Assembly (NCBI GenBank): GCA_011634665.1
Contig: WAEK01000026.1
Coordinates: forward strand, 310,001-374,000
Source of the DNA: Mortierella sp. BCC40632
Lineage: Eukaryota; Mortierellomycota; Mortierellomycetes; Mortierellales; Mortierellaceae
Direction of reading: 5' to 3'
Length of the DNA: 64,000 nt
The notes under the pieces are model-generated. The model was not told where the DNA came from, did not search any database, and worked only from the letters and a program-made list of their open reading frames with translations. Each line of letters opens with the position of its first letter. Position 1 is the stretch's first letter. The position numbers were made by a program, and so were the translations under genes. This document shows positions 47,556 to 59,001 of this stretch, piece after piece.

Positions 47556-49007
47556 TTATGAACAAGAAATTCTATTCTCATCGTCAAGTCGATTCTGACT
47601 AGAGGGTGTCAGGAACGCGTCAATGGCATTGAGAGCAAATGGGCTCTGAAAGATACCAAAGTGATTCGAGTGTTCAGGATCCACCCCACAATAGTCTTCC
47701 AGGATCATGTTCTTTGAGTCGTACACTGGTTCGAGTTCGGTTCGAAAAGTGGAAGAGGTTTCAGGATCCCTGCCAGATGCTGTGGTTGGGATGGATAAGA
47801 GTCCGTTCGTATAAGGTGTAACGAGCTGATCCTGGTTGGTGAGAATGCTGAGATACCGTACATGAGGTGCCAAATCCAACGTGGTCTCTGTTTCTCCTTC
47901 CTGTCCAACTTTCAAAACCCCATTCTCACCCCCTGTGGCTTCTGTTGAATCAATGATGGCTTGAGCATCTTTTGGGGGTTCGGTATCTGCTTTGGAATAA
48001 TAGAGTTGATTCAACAGATCGGATCCTTCCAAGAGCTGAGTACAAGCAGCACAGAGACCATGGACGACATGAGAGAGAGCATCGTACCAACCGACGAGCT
48101 TTGTGACTCCCAAAAGTCCCTGAACCGTGGTCCCATGTCCAATGGGGGCCACACTGACGACAGAGCGAACTTTTTGATGGTCAAGAAATTTAGCATACCA
48201 CCTAGGATTAAAACAAGCTAGTTAATTTACTTGTCTGTTCATTTATATTATTATCGAACTCGACCCTTCCCTTCCTACAATAAGGAGAGAGAAGGGGGAA
48301 AAAAATCAAGTCAAATCAAAGCATGCTCAAAAGGATTACCTGGAGACAACCGTACCCTCCGAGTGTCCGACCAAATCCACTTTGGAGGCCAAAGTCAAGG
48401 ACAAGACCTTGTCGATATAGTGTTCAAGTTGATGAGCCGAATCCCGGATATCACTCAATCCGCCCACACCAGCCAAACCTGGGAGCATCCCATATTGGAA
48501 TTGATATACACAATAGCCTCGGTTCTTGAGATTCTCTGCCAGATATTGCCAGCTGAAAGAAGAAGAAAATAGAGAAGATCGAGTCACCCCCCACCCCCAC
48601 TCCTGTATTAGATGAAGAATTGAGAAGAAGGAATGGGGAAACAAAATGAGGTAGGTGTGGTGGGAGCCCTTAGTGGTTTACCTTGTAAATTGTGGAGCGA
48701 TTAACCCATGAAGTAGAATGACAGGATAAGGGTGTTCTTCTGTTGGTTGACAGGACCAATCCGTAAATTTGGTAAACTCTGGGGAAGGCGAGGCTACCAG
48801 GGCGGCGGGGATGGAAAGCAATGCCTCAATTGTTTCGTCAAAACCATGTTGGATAGAAGAAGAGGATGATGTGGATGATGGAGTCCTTTTTTCGAGGGAG
48901 ACAAAGAGATCGGGTTCAGGGAGGGGGCGGGCTACACCTGGAGCTGAGAACTGGGTGAGGGAGAGGAACAGGTATACAAAGGGTGCTACCGACTTTTTAT
49001 ACAACAT
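47556..49007 (-). CDS. Secreted alpha/beta-hydrolase lipase, class 2 type (394 aa)
   Basis: Exons on the minus strand 49007-48682, 48552-48340 and 48201-47556, in frame. The N-terminus MLYKKSVAPFVYLFLSLTQF plus a small-residue cleavage region is a clear signal peptide. PVILLHGL is the oxyanion strand of alpha/beta hydrolases, and VDLVGHSEGTVVS contains the GxSxG nucleophile (about Ser173). Asp in TNQDQLVTPY and His in SNHFGIF fit the rest of the triad. GGLSDIRDSAHQLEHYIDKVL and VAPIGHGT resemble the bacterial/fungal EstA/LipA class 2 lipases. It probably hydrolyses acylglycerols or esters outside the cell. It converges with HYM1; only 262 bp separate the two stop codons. Confidence 0.83.
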
Positions 49008-49217
49008 TTTAAAGGAGGATGAACGAAGTGGAGAAGGAAAGAAGGAAGGCAGAGGAGAGAAGAAATTGTTGAGTTGAAGGGAAAAAAAGAAAAGAAAGTA
49101 AGAGGAAGCGGGATAGGGGAGGAGGGTAAGAAGAAAAGAAAGAAAAAGTTGAGAGAAAAAAAAAAGGTCATCTCCATGTTGGATATCTCCAACGATCTCG
49201 AGCGCTTGCATTGAGGA

Positions 49218-49272
<55 letters not shown>

Positions 49273-49892
49273 GGCCTGTAGTCCAAGGTGGAATCGAGAG
49301 AAAGAGAAAGAGAGGGTTGATTGTGTATGTGAGGCTCCCACAAACAAAAAAGGTAGTCAGCATCTCAACGTGCACCGATACATCATGGATGCGCTATCGT
49401 AAAGACTGATCCTCTTTCTCAGCCATCTGACCACCATGGCTCACTCCCTCCTCCATCTCAACGCGTAAAGTTGAAGGGGGGGGGGAGTGTCTCTAAGATA
49501 TCTAAGAGTAAAAGCTACCCCTCCCTCTCCCTTTTTTCATTTCTAATTTTCTGGATGCTCTCCTTTGTCAACAGTACTAATTCCTTTGAGACGACAGGCA
49601 CACACTTTTATGAAAAGGCACACTTGGAATCTCGATGCCTGATTTTGACTCTTGGACCCTGAGTACCATGTATTTGTGTGACATCTGCTTGCTTTTCTTT
49701 TTTAAGGTGAGAAAGAGAATGGGGGGACCTGGATAGAAGGCGAGGGTTCTCTTTAATGGGGTGAATATAGTACAAGAAAAAAGTAAAAGAAAAAGAAAAA
49801 GAAAATCGTTTTACAGGAACCTGATAAAGAAAAAAAATAAAATAAGATAAAAAAAAAAGGAAATAGAAGAAATGCTCTTTTTTTTTTTTTTT
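49008..49892. other. Lipase upstream region
   Basis: Spacer between two minus-strand genes. It has a (CT)n tract at 49220-49269 (GA in the sense of the lipase), A-rich stretches, and no gene. Confidence 0.6.
49220..49269. repeat. (CT)n microsatellite
   Basis: About 24 CT units, some 210 bp upstream of the lipase ATG. Confidence 0.95.
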
Positions 49893-51110
49893 TTAAGAGA
49901 CCAGGCCATCTGTCGATGCTTGTCGTTCTTTGGCTTCCCATGCCTCAACTTCTCGTTGCTCTTGTAACAAAAGTTCTCGCTGTTCTTCTTCTTCACCCTA
50001 TTTTTTGTAGTAGTAGTAGTGGTAGTCGTATCCAGAATGAAGAATAGACGTATAAAGGCAATTTTAGAGACAAAGTCTTGCTAGTTTTTTTTTTTTTTTC
50101 GATAATCCAACCCAAATGACAATAAACAATTTTAACAGAGAGGGGGAGAGAAAGAGAGAGAGACAAAGAACTTACCCACATTTGTTCTTGCTCAATCCAC
50201 CAGTTGGGGAGGGACTCTGGGAGGGTGATCCAATCTACATCAAATAGCTCGATAAATTGCTCGTTCACGTAACGCGCCTTGTTCCCTGCGTAGGCTCGGT
50301 ACTGTATTTGTTTGATACATCAAAAAAGTAAGAAGAGAGGTTAGAACGAAGAAGGAAAAAAAAAAAAAGACAGATCAGCTGAACAAAACTTGCCTCAACA
50401 ATGATAGAACTAAAGTTCCAGTGCTGAAGACGTCGGAGACAACCCATAAACGTCCCAATCTCATGGATACCGGACCTATAGGTTGTAGTTTGGTCCGCCA
50501 AAAGGTATGGGTTCCCGTAAGTATTCAGTTGGAGTGCAGACAAAAGACGGAACAATAAATAGACATTCGGCGCACCCACAGGGCCTCGAGAGAGATCGAT
50601 AAACCAGTAAAGATAAAAAGAAAGAAACAAGCCTTACGTGTCCATCACAATGATCGGATAGTTGTTGGCGTCCAGGATCATCTCAAGTCCATCCTTGATG
50701 AGTTCCTCACTCAACGGTTTCCACCAGCTCGTTTGAAAGGGCGTGGCTGGGATGGAGGGTGTTGTCATCGAGTTTAAATGATGGTGATGAGGACTCGGTT
50801 GGACAGGCTGTGTTCCCGGATTACCAGTCTCCTGACCTGGATTATCTCCAGTCCCTGTGTTACTGTTGTTGCTATTACTGTTGCTGCTGTTATTGGCATT
50901 GTTCTTCCAAGAACCGAGAGCCAGATCAATCAGGCGGATATTATTCTCTTCAAAGAAATTGGACATGGCTCTCGAAGGAAGCTCTGGTGTGAGAAGGATG
51001 GCTGTCTTGAGGTTGAGAGAACGAATAAATGGAAAGTTGGATGGGTGAAGCGTGTCCGAGCGGTAGAGCCCCGACTCTACAATACCAAACTGTTCTGGAG
51101 GAGTCAGCAT
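49893..51110 (-). CDS. PFA-DSP (Siw14/Oca) family protein lacking the catalytic cysteine (261 aa)
   Basis: Exons on the minus strand 51110-50638, 50475-50394, 50301-50176 and 49997-49893. The start MLTPPEQFGIVESGLYRSD is the conserved opening of plant-and-fungal atypical dual-specificity phosphatases (Siw14, Oca1/2/4/6). LNLKTAILLTPE, then SGIHEIGTFMGCLRRLQHWNF and EYRAYAGNKARYVNEQFIELFD complete the fold. Where active members have HCx(5)R, this protein reads VMDTSGIHEIG: no Cys and no Arg. It is therefore a likely pseudophosphatase, as known for some Oca proteins that act in complexes. An Asn/Ser-rich plus Pro/His-rich insertion of about 60 residues interrupts the first half. The second intron uses a GC donor. 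The tail is Glu/Gln-rich. Confidence 0.83.
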
Positions 51111-51545
51111 TATGAGATGTGATATTGGAGAGTTTGACGCCTGGTTATGTCGTGTAGTGTTCTTCTAGCTCAAGAGAATCACTGTTCAGCTAGAGTCAGA
51201 TATATGGAGAGAGAGAGAGAAGCCAAGACTACTGGTTGTTGCTTATTCTTTTTTCGATTCCTCGACTAATGTCCTGAGTTGATGACTAGATGGATTCACT
51301 TGCTCCTTTCCGTGGTAGATGGCGCGCTTGTTGCCTGAGCAACAAAAAAAAAGAGAAAGTGTGTGTGGAAATGGCAAAGTGCACATGTCTCGTCTCTCGT
51401 CCTGGGTCGGTGGCTTTGTGTCCCGCGCTTCTCTTCTCTTCTGGTGGACTTTTGGGACCTTTTGTTCCCTTTTCAAGGCCTCAAGGAATTGACTTTGAGA
51501 CCATTGTCCCTTCTCTCCCTAGCCTCTTCAAAAGCACTCTTGACA
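51111..51545. other. Divergent spacer between the Oca-like gene and LSM2
   Basis: No coding potential. A short GA run lies near 51208. The region should hold both promoters; no clear TATA box was seen. Confidence 0.5.
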
Positions 51546-51625
51546 ATGGTGGGTCAGGGCGACATTTATCCAGGAGGCCATCCCCAAGGAAGTCAGGATT
51601 ACCTCGGAATTCAATTGTCAGGATA

Positions 51626-51669
<44 letters not shown>

Positions 51670-52891
51670 GCGCGAGATCTTCTTTGCGGCAACTCGATAA
51701 AGGAATATAAAAAAAACGTAGCCTTGTCTGTCCCATCCATGACGAGACGCCATTACCACGGCATTGCTGTGGATCAGACTAAATGCATGGCACCAGAAAC
51801 ACCATGTCTGCATCTTTATTCTTTGACTCCTACCTGGCTGCAATAGCCATTCGACCTTTTTTTTACATCAGGAAAACAGATTCTGGAGAGTGGCGCCAAT
51901 GTCCAGCCGCAGGATATTACCACCCTTGTTTCTATTTCCTTCTCAATATTCTCCTTCTCTCTTCTTCTCCCTCCCTTGTCTTGTTGACTAAACGGGAACC
52001 TCTTCCTTCTCGATATCTCCCGACTCTTTTTAGCTCTTCTACTCATTCTTCAAAACACTGGTTGGCCAGCCCGTAACGGTCGAACTCAAGAACGATCTGG
52101 CCATTACTGGAGTGTTGGTTTCTGTGGATCAGTTCTTGAACATCAAACTCGACAACATCAAGGTTGTGGATGAGGCGCGCTACCCACACATGGTAAATTT
52201 TGGAAGGATAACGGAGATTGTGTACTTTGAATTGCATCCCCTGTCCATTTGGTTCGCATCAGTACTTTTACACTTCCTCTCTATTAGGGGAAGAAAAAAA
52301 GAAAAGGGAAAAAAATATACGAATTGGCATAGGTCAGGAATTGCGGAAAGAAAAGCTGTCATTGTGTATTTCGGTCGTGGATAGTAAAGCCAGGAACGAT
52401 AGTTGCGGGGAAAATAGACCATCTTGACATCCAGCAACGAACAACATGCGGCAGCAATACTTTCAGTCCACTGTGACAAAAGGGCTAGTCAACACAGCTT
52501 TGACACCTGCCTTCTCCAGGGCGTATTTGTTCAAGGAGAAAAAATCGCAACATTTTGTGGGAAACAGCTCTCAATTGCTTTCTTTTTATTCCAGTGACTT
52601 TAAATCACGAGTCGGCTGGCGAAAGGGGATCATGAGAAATCAGTGTCATTCACCAGCTCACTCTCGTGAGGGATTTATCATTCTTGGAGGGAAAAAGACT
52701 CATCTAAACTCAACACACACCTCTTACTCGATTTTTTGTATTTTCAATGATAGCTTGCAGTGAAGAACTGTTTTATTCGAGGATCTGTTGTTCGTTATGT
52801 CCAGCTTCCATCAGCCTCGGTCGATACACATTTGCTTCAGGATGCAGCTCGTCGCGAAAGGCAGCAGCCATCGACTGGTGGCAGAAGATAA
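51546..52891 (+). CDS. LSM2: U6 snRNA-associated Sm-like protein Lsm2 (99 aa)
   Basis: Exons 51546-51548 (inferred), 52034-52192 and 52754-52891. Lsm2 is a core subunit of the Lsm1-7 (mRNA decay) and Lsm2-8 (U6 snRNA) rings. LFYSFFKTLVGQPVTVELKN, VDQFLNIKLDNIKV (Sm1) and FIRGSVVRYVQLP (Sm2) match Lsm2 almost residue for residue. The family begins MLFYSFFKTL, and the coding sequence here begins with the Leu codon exactly at a TTTTTAG acceptor, so exon 1 should supply just ATG before a GT. ATG at 51546 followed by GTGGGT is the only ATGGT I found upstream within about 500 bp. Without it, exons 2 and 3 are still certain. The intron at 51549-52033 contains a 40-odd-A run. Confidence 0.88.
52193..52753 (+). 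other. Second intron of LSM2
   Basis: 561 bp, CACATG|GTAAAT to GATAG|CTTGCA, long relative to a 99-residue gene. No coding features or structured elements noticed. Confidence 0.8.
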
Positions 52892-53589
52892 GTCGGTGGA
52901 CTAGCTACTACTGCTACAACATCGACAACACCAGCACTACGCAAAACACAACAGTACTTTCTGAAGGAGCGAAAGAAAAAAGAAAAAAAAAAAAAAAAAA
53001 AAAAAAAAAGAAAAAAAACCTACTACCACCACTACACCTACTCATCAACTCATCAACCTCTTCCGCCATCCCTCGCCATATTACATTGAATAAACACCGT
53101 TTTTTTTTCCCGATCCGTAAAAAAGAAAAGGGAGGAAGATTCTTCAAATTGGACGCGGCTTTCCTAGCATGAGCCAATCTAATCAGGGCAGGAGTTCTCC
53201 AATGGGCTAGCCTACTTTTGGCTTTCTTTCGCTTATTGATCACTTTCAAGTCAAAGGGTACCTCCCTTCTCAAAAGGACCAGCCATGATAGAGCTCACCA
53301 TGTGAACGATAGTGAGAGGGAAGGAGAGAGAAAAGAAATGTGCGAAATACAATGGAGTGTTTTCTTCTTTTTCTTTAGAGCATTCGCCCAATCATGACTC
53401 CCACACCCACATGAGCACCTTCCCCACCCACCCACCCACCACACAGGCAAATTTCAATTGATTTTCTTTTTCACAAGTTGGTTATATTTAATCAAGTTGA
53501 CAAAGGGAGAGAAGGGAGCTATACATTTTCTCTCTCTCTCTCTCTCTCCACTGAGCCATTCCTCATTCTTTTTTTTTCTTTTTTTCTTT
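52892..53589. other. Convergent spacer between LSM2 and the DJ-1/PfpI gene
   Basis: Contains an A run (52983-53009), T-rich stretches and a (CCCA)n tract near 53421-53440; no gene. Confidence 0.6.
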
Positions 53590-54978
53590 TTAAGCAGAGC
53601 GAGTGTAAGGGTACATCTCGGCAAAAGGATCTTGGCCAGCATCCTTGTGCCAGGTGTACTCGATCGCCTGGGCGACCATATCGGCGTTCTCCATGCTGGT
53701 GAGCTCCGAGACAATGTAAAGCGCGGCATCGATACCTGAAAGAAATTGGATGGAGAGGAAGGAATGCAATGTTCAGTGAAGTGAACAGCATGAAGGAAGG
53801 AAAGGAGGGGTTTTTTTGAAAAAAAAAAAAAATAGGTAGAGACTTACCAGCAGAGACTCCAGAAGAGGTAACATATTTGCCATCCTGGACCCAGCGGGCC
53901 TTCTTGATCCAGTTAACAGTAGGGACTTCTCCATCGTTATTGTTTGTAAGAAATAGGGAAATATCCATACATTAGTCAAGTCTTTCTTTTTTCTTCTTTT
54001 TTTTGGTGAAACAAGCATAGGTTCAATTATGGCTTACCAACAACACTGAACAACTCGAATGCTGACTTGTTCGTACTAGATGAGGAAAGAGAAAAGAAAA
54101 GGGAGGAGAAAGAGTGAGTGAGTGAGTGAGTGAGTGAGTGAGTGAGAGAAGGTGTGAAAAAAAAAAGAGATTGTCGTTGTTTTTTTTTTTTCTCACGGTT
54201 CATTCTCAAGGCCAGTGGCCACTGTCCAGATACGATGACGCGCAATGGCGACCATTTTCCCCCTCCTCCTCCCTTATCTTTTTTTTTTCATGCAGCCACT
54301 TACGTGAGACTGTATCCATCGACGAGACCCGTCTTGGCGAGGATGGTGGCACCAGTGCAGACAGTAAAGCACCAAGTTGCCTCTTGGATACGGGTGCGGA
54401 TCTTATCAAGGAGCACATCATTGCTCAAAAACATAATCGTTCCTGGACCTGGAGAAGTGGAAGGAGAAGGAGAAGGGGAAGGGGGAGAAGAGGATTAGTT
54501 GATTGTGGTAAGCAAGAAGCGCTAAAGAACAAACTCAAGGACATTCGACAAAGGACATGAGTGAAAAAAAAAAAAAAAAAAAAAAAAAAGGTACCTCCAG
54601 GCATGAAGAAAATGTCCATCTTGGGAGCATTGTCGAGAGTATAGTGAGGCGTGAACCTGACCTGCTGGCAGGAACGGACTGGTTTCATATCATAAGAAAT
54701 AAAGCAAATCTCAATGTCGAGCTTGGTCATCGGTTCACCAAAGATTCTCATGGGTCCCATAATCTAAGATAGAGTCAGGATAGAGGAGGGAAGGGAGGGT
54801 TAAACTTTTAGAGAGGGTAGAATAATAATAATAATAATAGTAAACTCTTGCGTAACAGGTATCTAGACTTTACATCGAGGAGATCCATCTCGTCGTAGAT
54901 GAGCGCGCCCAACTTGAGCTTGGTTTGACCCTCGGGGATCTTGGGAAGGGGACCATGAGTGGATGGGACAGGAGCCAT
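53590..54978 (-). CDS. DJ-1/PfpI family protein, isonitrile-hydratase-like (226 aa)
   Basis: Six exons on the minus strand: 54978-54874, 54763-54595, 54448-54304, 54075-54038 (38 nt), 53925-53848 and 53735-53590; the sum is 227 codons. It has the glutamine-amidotransferase-like fold of DJ-1/PfpI. LKLGALIYDEMDLLD carries the conserved acidic residue on the first helix; MPGGPGTIMF forms the oxyanion turn; FTVCTGATILAKTGLVDG holds the nucleophile Cys122 at the elbow. [28 protein letters not shown] matches the PfpI_2/isonitrile hydratase subgroup. Substrate is unknown. The fifth exon's acceptor GAGAAG gives two splice options three bases apart (53925 or 53928). Confidence 0.85.
54113..54146. repeat. 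(GTGA)n microsatellite in a DJ-1/PfpI intron
   Basis: About eight tetranucleotide units between exons 3 and 4. Confidence 0.9.
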
Positions 54979-55459
54979 GATGATGATGATTTCAAGAGAT
55001 TGGAAAAGGAGGAGAACGAGCGAGACTGTGGGAAGGATGGGCTTGCAAAAAAGGATGTGTGTATGTGGATAAAGCGAAAAGGGGAGGGAAAGAAAGCGCG
55101 CTCATTTTTATACTCGCCTTCCTCTCCTTCCTCCGCTTGAAGATCTCTGCGCAGTTCCCAGGAATCCAAAACAGCCGCGTAGGCTTCCTAACCTGCATGT
55201 CGACGAGAGGAAGAGAGCGATTGGCTGGACTTCGGGTAGACTTTGATGCCGAAAGGCGGAGGGTAGCTAGATCCCACTCTGAACGTCAAAGGACGGGGAC
55301 CCTCGGGTTGACTGAGAAGTACACTGAGAGGGGAAAGACAGGAGCGCCCTTTGTCCTAGCGGAGACCCAAGCCCAATTGGGCGCCTTCTCTAGAAACCAT
55401 TTGACGTTTTTTTGACAACCTGTTTAGTGGTACCACAGATAACCTCTGCTGTTCTCGTG

Positions 55460-55492
<33 letters not shown>

Positions 55493-56896
55493 AAAAAACC
55501 ACGCCAGATTAAAATGTCATTTTAGTTGCTGGCAGCAATTGAAGCAGGACTAGGAATGAATCTTCGGCGCCTATCTACTTCCACTTGAGGTCGAGCCGAA
55601 TTCCCACGAATGAGCGAGGCTTCATTCAGGCATAGGGCGTAATTAGTAATGATCCTTTCTAAAGCCCCACTTTTTTTTTTTTTTCCTGCTCCATACTAGG
55701 CGTATTTCCTTCTCTCCTGGAAATCCCTAGGCGCTGTATGCTTAAACGAAACACAGTCCGAGCAGGGACATAGAGAGCAAGTCAGAAGAAAAAGATGAGA
55801 GAGGAGGGGAAGGGAAATTGCAATTTTGGTTGCTTATGGCATTGAGCGGTGGGCGGAGAAAAAAAAAACAAAAAAACAATAGCAAGTGAGCGGCTTTATC
55901 TCCTTTTCTCTTTCTTTCATCTCCTTCTCTTTCTCTTTCTCTCTCTCTGTCTGAACGAGGTTTTCTGTCCTGCTTCCTCGCTTTACTTTGATCCGGGAGT
56001 ACGAGTCCCGCTTTGTCTTGATCGGGCAGTGTCTCCGAACCTTGCAAATCCGACTCGTTCGATCTTTTCCTTTCCCCTTCTCTTCCTTTTTCAAAAAAAA
56101 AAAAAAAAAAAAAAAAGAGTTGAAGAATATAGAGAAGGTTGCCTGCATAGAATGAGAAAAGAGCGTTTCTTGGGGGTTGGCTATGAGCAAACAACATGGC
56201 CTCTACGCAAAAAAAAAAAAAAAAAAGGAAAAGGAAAAAGGAAAAAAAAGAAAGATACTTGCGTTGATGCTCTCCTCTTCTAACCGATCGTCTCCACGTT
56301 TCGTGTATTTTATCCGTCAGGAACCGATCCTCTCTCTTCCTCTCAACTCCCCTCTCCCTCCTCTCTCCAGACTACATCGGCGGCGCCTAGTGTCTCAAAA
56401 CGCGGTCCGTTGACAAGGATAGCCCAAACTGTTTTAAAAAAGACGCGAAGAGAATGAAAACAGGCACGGTTTGCCTCTTGTCCTTGTGTGCCACAGAGCG
56501 TTTCAGGAGAAGGTCAAAAGCCATTCGTTACACTCTTCCCCCTCACCTGGTCCGTTAATGCATGTAATGTCAATTGAACAAAAAGGTGCGAAAGTGTGTA
56601 CAACATCAGAACATCAGGGAAGGAGAGGGGGGGGGGGGCGCGCGCGCAAAAGGGCGTCAACAAAGCTGCTGCTTCACCCACACCACACTCTGGAATGTAT
56701 TTTTTTTTTTTTTTTTTTTATTTCTACGCACACACTCTGTCAATCATCATTGTTGGTTGTTTGGGAATGTTCGATATACAAATTGCGATGAGAGAAGAGA
56801 GAAAGTGAGAGGAGGGAGGAACGAATGCTTGAAGAATCCACTATCTGAATATACAGTTGAGATGCGGTCGGAATCGAGAAAAAGAAAAAAAAAAAC
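54979..56896. other. Intergenic region
   Basis: Upstream of the DJ-1/PfpI gene and downstream of YOP1. It contains A runs at 55459-55490, 56091-56116 and 56210-56226, and T runs near 55671 and 56701. No gene could be supported on either strand. Confidence 0.6.
55105..55112 (-). promoter_or_regulatory. Putative TATA box of the DJ-1/PfpI gene
   Basis: TATAAAAA on the minus strand, 127 bp before the ATG at 54978; a typical position for a TATA element in a fungal gene with a short leader. Confidence 0.5.
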
Positions 56897-57379
56897 TTAG
56901 TGGGCAGCGGGGGCGGCGGCACCCTCGAGCTCCGAGGCAACAGCGGTGACCTTGGCCTTGAGGTTCTGGTAAGACGAGTCAATGTCGTTCTTGTGCTGGA
57001 CCAAGAAGGGGCGGAGGACGCGGGTGTAGACAATGGCAGCACCCTAAAATATACCAAGAACATCATCATTGACCCGAGAAAGGGAAAAAAAGAAAGACGA
57101 ATCACGTGAGTTAAAGGAGGCTTGTGCGGGGAACGGAGAAAGAAGCGGAGAAAGAGAGAGAGACCAAGAGACATATGAGAGAAAGAGAGAAGGAAGCTTA
57201 CGTTGAACGAGGGGATCATGAGCCAGAGGAGGAAGACGGTCTTGAGGAAGAAGTAGAAGGGGAACCAGTACAACAAGACATCGGTGAACGACTCGAGGAT
57301 CGAGACGAATCCATAGACACACCTAAAGCATTTGGAGAAAGGAAACAGGCAAGCTGGTGAGTGAGAGAGCAATGGGCTT

Positions 57380-57410
<31 letters not shown>

Positions 57411-57499
57411 TCCCAGTCTCAGGGACAAGTCATTTCCTGTTTCCTGTAGACTTGACTTACCAGTAGGTCAACCTGTGGACATGAACGGGTACAATTATG

Positions 57500-57554
<55 letters not shown>

Positions 57555-58046
57555 GAGAGAATGAACAAGAGTTAGGATTGTGTACTTTTTTTTTTTTTTT
57601 TGTTTTTTGATTTGAGCAATGCCCGCAGGCACATTGGCCTGCCCTCTCGCGCTGCATTATATTGAACAGACCACCCGACGGGAATAATCGAGCCAATCGC
57701 CTCGGAGCAGCCACCAGCCCATCGTGTCGGTGACATCCAAGAGGAAAAATAATAAAAATAAAAAGACAACATTGAACCGCGTTCAGCTCCACCGCTCAAC
57801 ATTACCATTGCTTGTCATCCTCCTTCTCGGGGGTCTCGAGGGCCTTGAAGGAACGGTAAGCGGGGTAGACCCATCCGAGGAGGTTGGAGAAGAGCTGGCC
57901 AGCAAAGTTGAAGAAGATCATCAAGAAGAAGAAGGAACCAGCACCGATCGCCAAGTAGGTCTTGGGGACACCAGTGGCAGCCTGGAACTGGTTCAACTGG
58001 GGGATCTTGCTGAGCTCCTTGTCGAGCTGAGCATTGTAGTAGCGGG
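56897..58046 (-). CDS. YOP1: Yop1/DP1 (REEP5-type) ER-shaping protein (first exon unresolved)
   Basis: Exons on the minus strand 58046-57806, 57472-57461 (12 nt), 57322-57202 and 57043-56897, encoding 172 residues; a short first exon is missing. Yop1 inserts hairpins into the ER membrane and stabilises tubule curvature. ARYYNAQLDKELSKIPQL and TGVPKTYLAIG match the Yop1 N-terminus. Two hydrophobic hairpins follow, with [30 protein letters not shown], then VYGFVSILESF, YWFPFYFFLKTVFLLWLMIPSFNGA and the amphipathic C-terminus VYTRVLRPFLVQHKNDID. The 12-nt microexon supplies LTY of the WLTYW motif with perfect CAG| and |GTAAGT borders. The ATG at 58704 is followed by a frame that does not join this one at the obvious GTAATT donor, so the true start is unclear. 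Confidence 0.9.
57502..57553. repeat. (GA)n microsatellite in a YOP1 intron
   Basis: About 26 GA units, only 30 bp upstream (in the minus sense) of the 12-nt microexon; on the transcript strand it reads (CU)n, so it may serve as the polypyrimidine tract. Confidence 0.9.
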
Positions 58047-58903
58047 CTAGAAAAGCAAAGGTCGAATCATTCACAGAAAGGTAACCGAGAGACAGAGAGA
58101 GAGAATAAGAAAGGGTCAGTCGCCATAGAGGAAGAAGAAGTATCCTTTGTTTTTGTTTTTGTTTTGAGTTCGTGGTTTGAGGTTCGTATCTCCAGTCAGT
58201 CCATGTTGTTCCCGCGGGTCCAAAAAAGAAGACTCGACGTGTGCGAGTCTGATGAGCAGATCGGTGCTCATTGCTCGCTCATGATGGATCGTGCATGGTC
58301 CGAGATGGAGACAAATAATCTCTTTCTCTTTCAACCTCTCCTGGATCAGCGCGTGTGCCTTTCATCCGTCTTTTATTTTTTTTTTCTTTTTTCTGCATCC
58401 GCCTTGCATCCGAAGCTGGGCCGGGGAGGGCTAACGTGAGAACGAACGGTGGTGGCGGTGCCTGAGCAGGCGCAGGAGTAGCACGAGCAGGCGCAAAGAG
58501 CGCAGGAGTGGCGTAAAAAAAAAAAGAAAGGGACGATGGATACGCTTGGTAGATAAGCGTGGTCCTTTGAGGAGGAGGAGGAGGAGGAAAGAGAAGAAGA
58601 AGAAGAACAAGGGGAATTACCTTTGACTTGAACGGCACGACACTCACACCACCACCACCTTCACTCTCTCTCTTTCTCTCTCTCTCTCTCTCGACCACAG
58701 CCATGAACAGAAACCTGCTGAAAGAGAGAGAAAGAAAAAAAAAAGGCGCGAAAGAAAGGAGAAAGACTTCTCCGCTCTGACATGTGTCTCTCCCTCTCTC
58801 TCTTTCTATCTCTCTCTTTCTTTCTCTTTTCGATCTTGCTCCTTCTCTTTCTCTCTTTCTACTCTCTTTCTACTCTCTTTCTCTCTTTCTCTTTCTCTCT
58901 TTC

Positions 58904-59001
<98 letters not shown>

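Noticed and set aside
55985..56025. Possible tRNA T-arm (GAGTACGAGTCCCGC)
   Set aside because: No acceptor-stem partner or A box nearby; not a tRNA.
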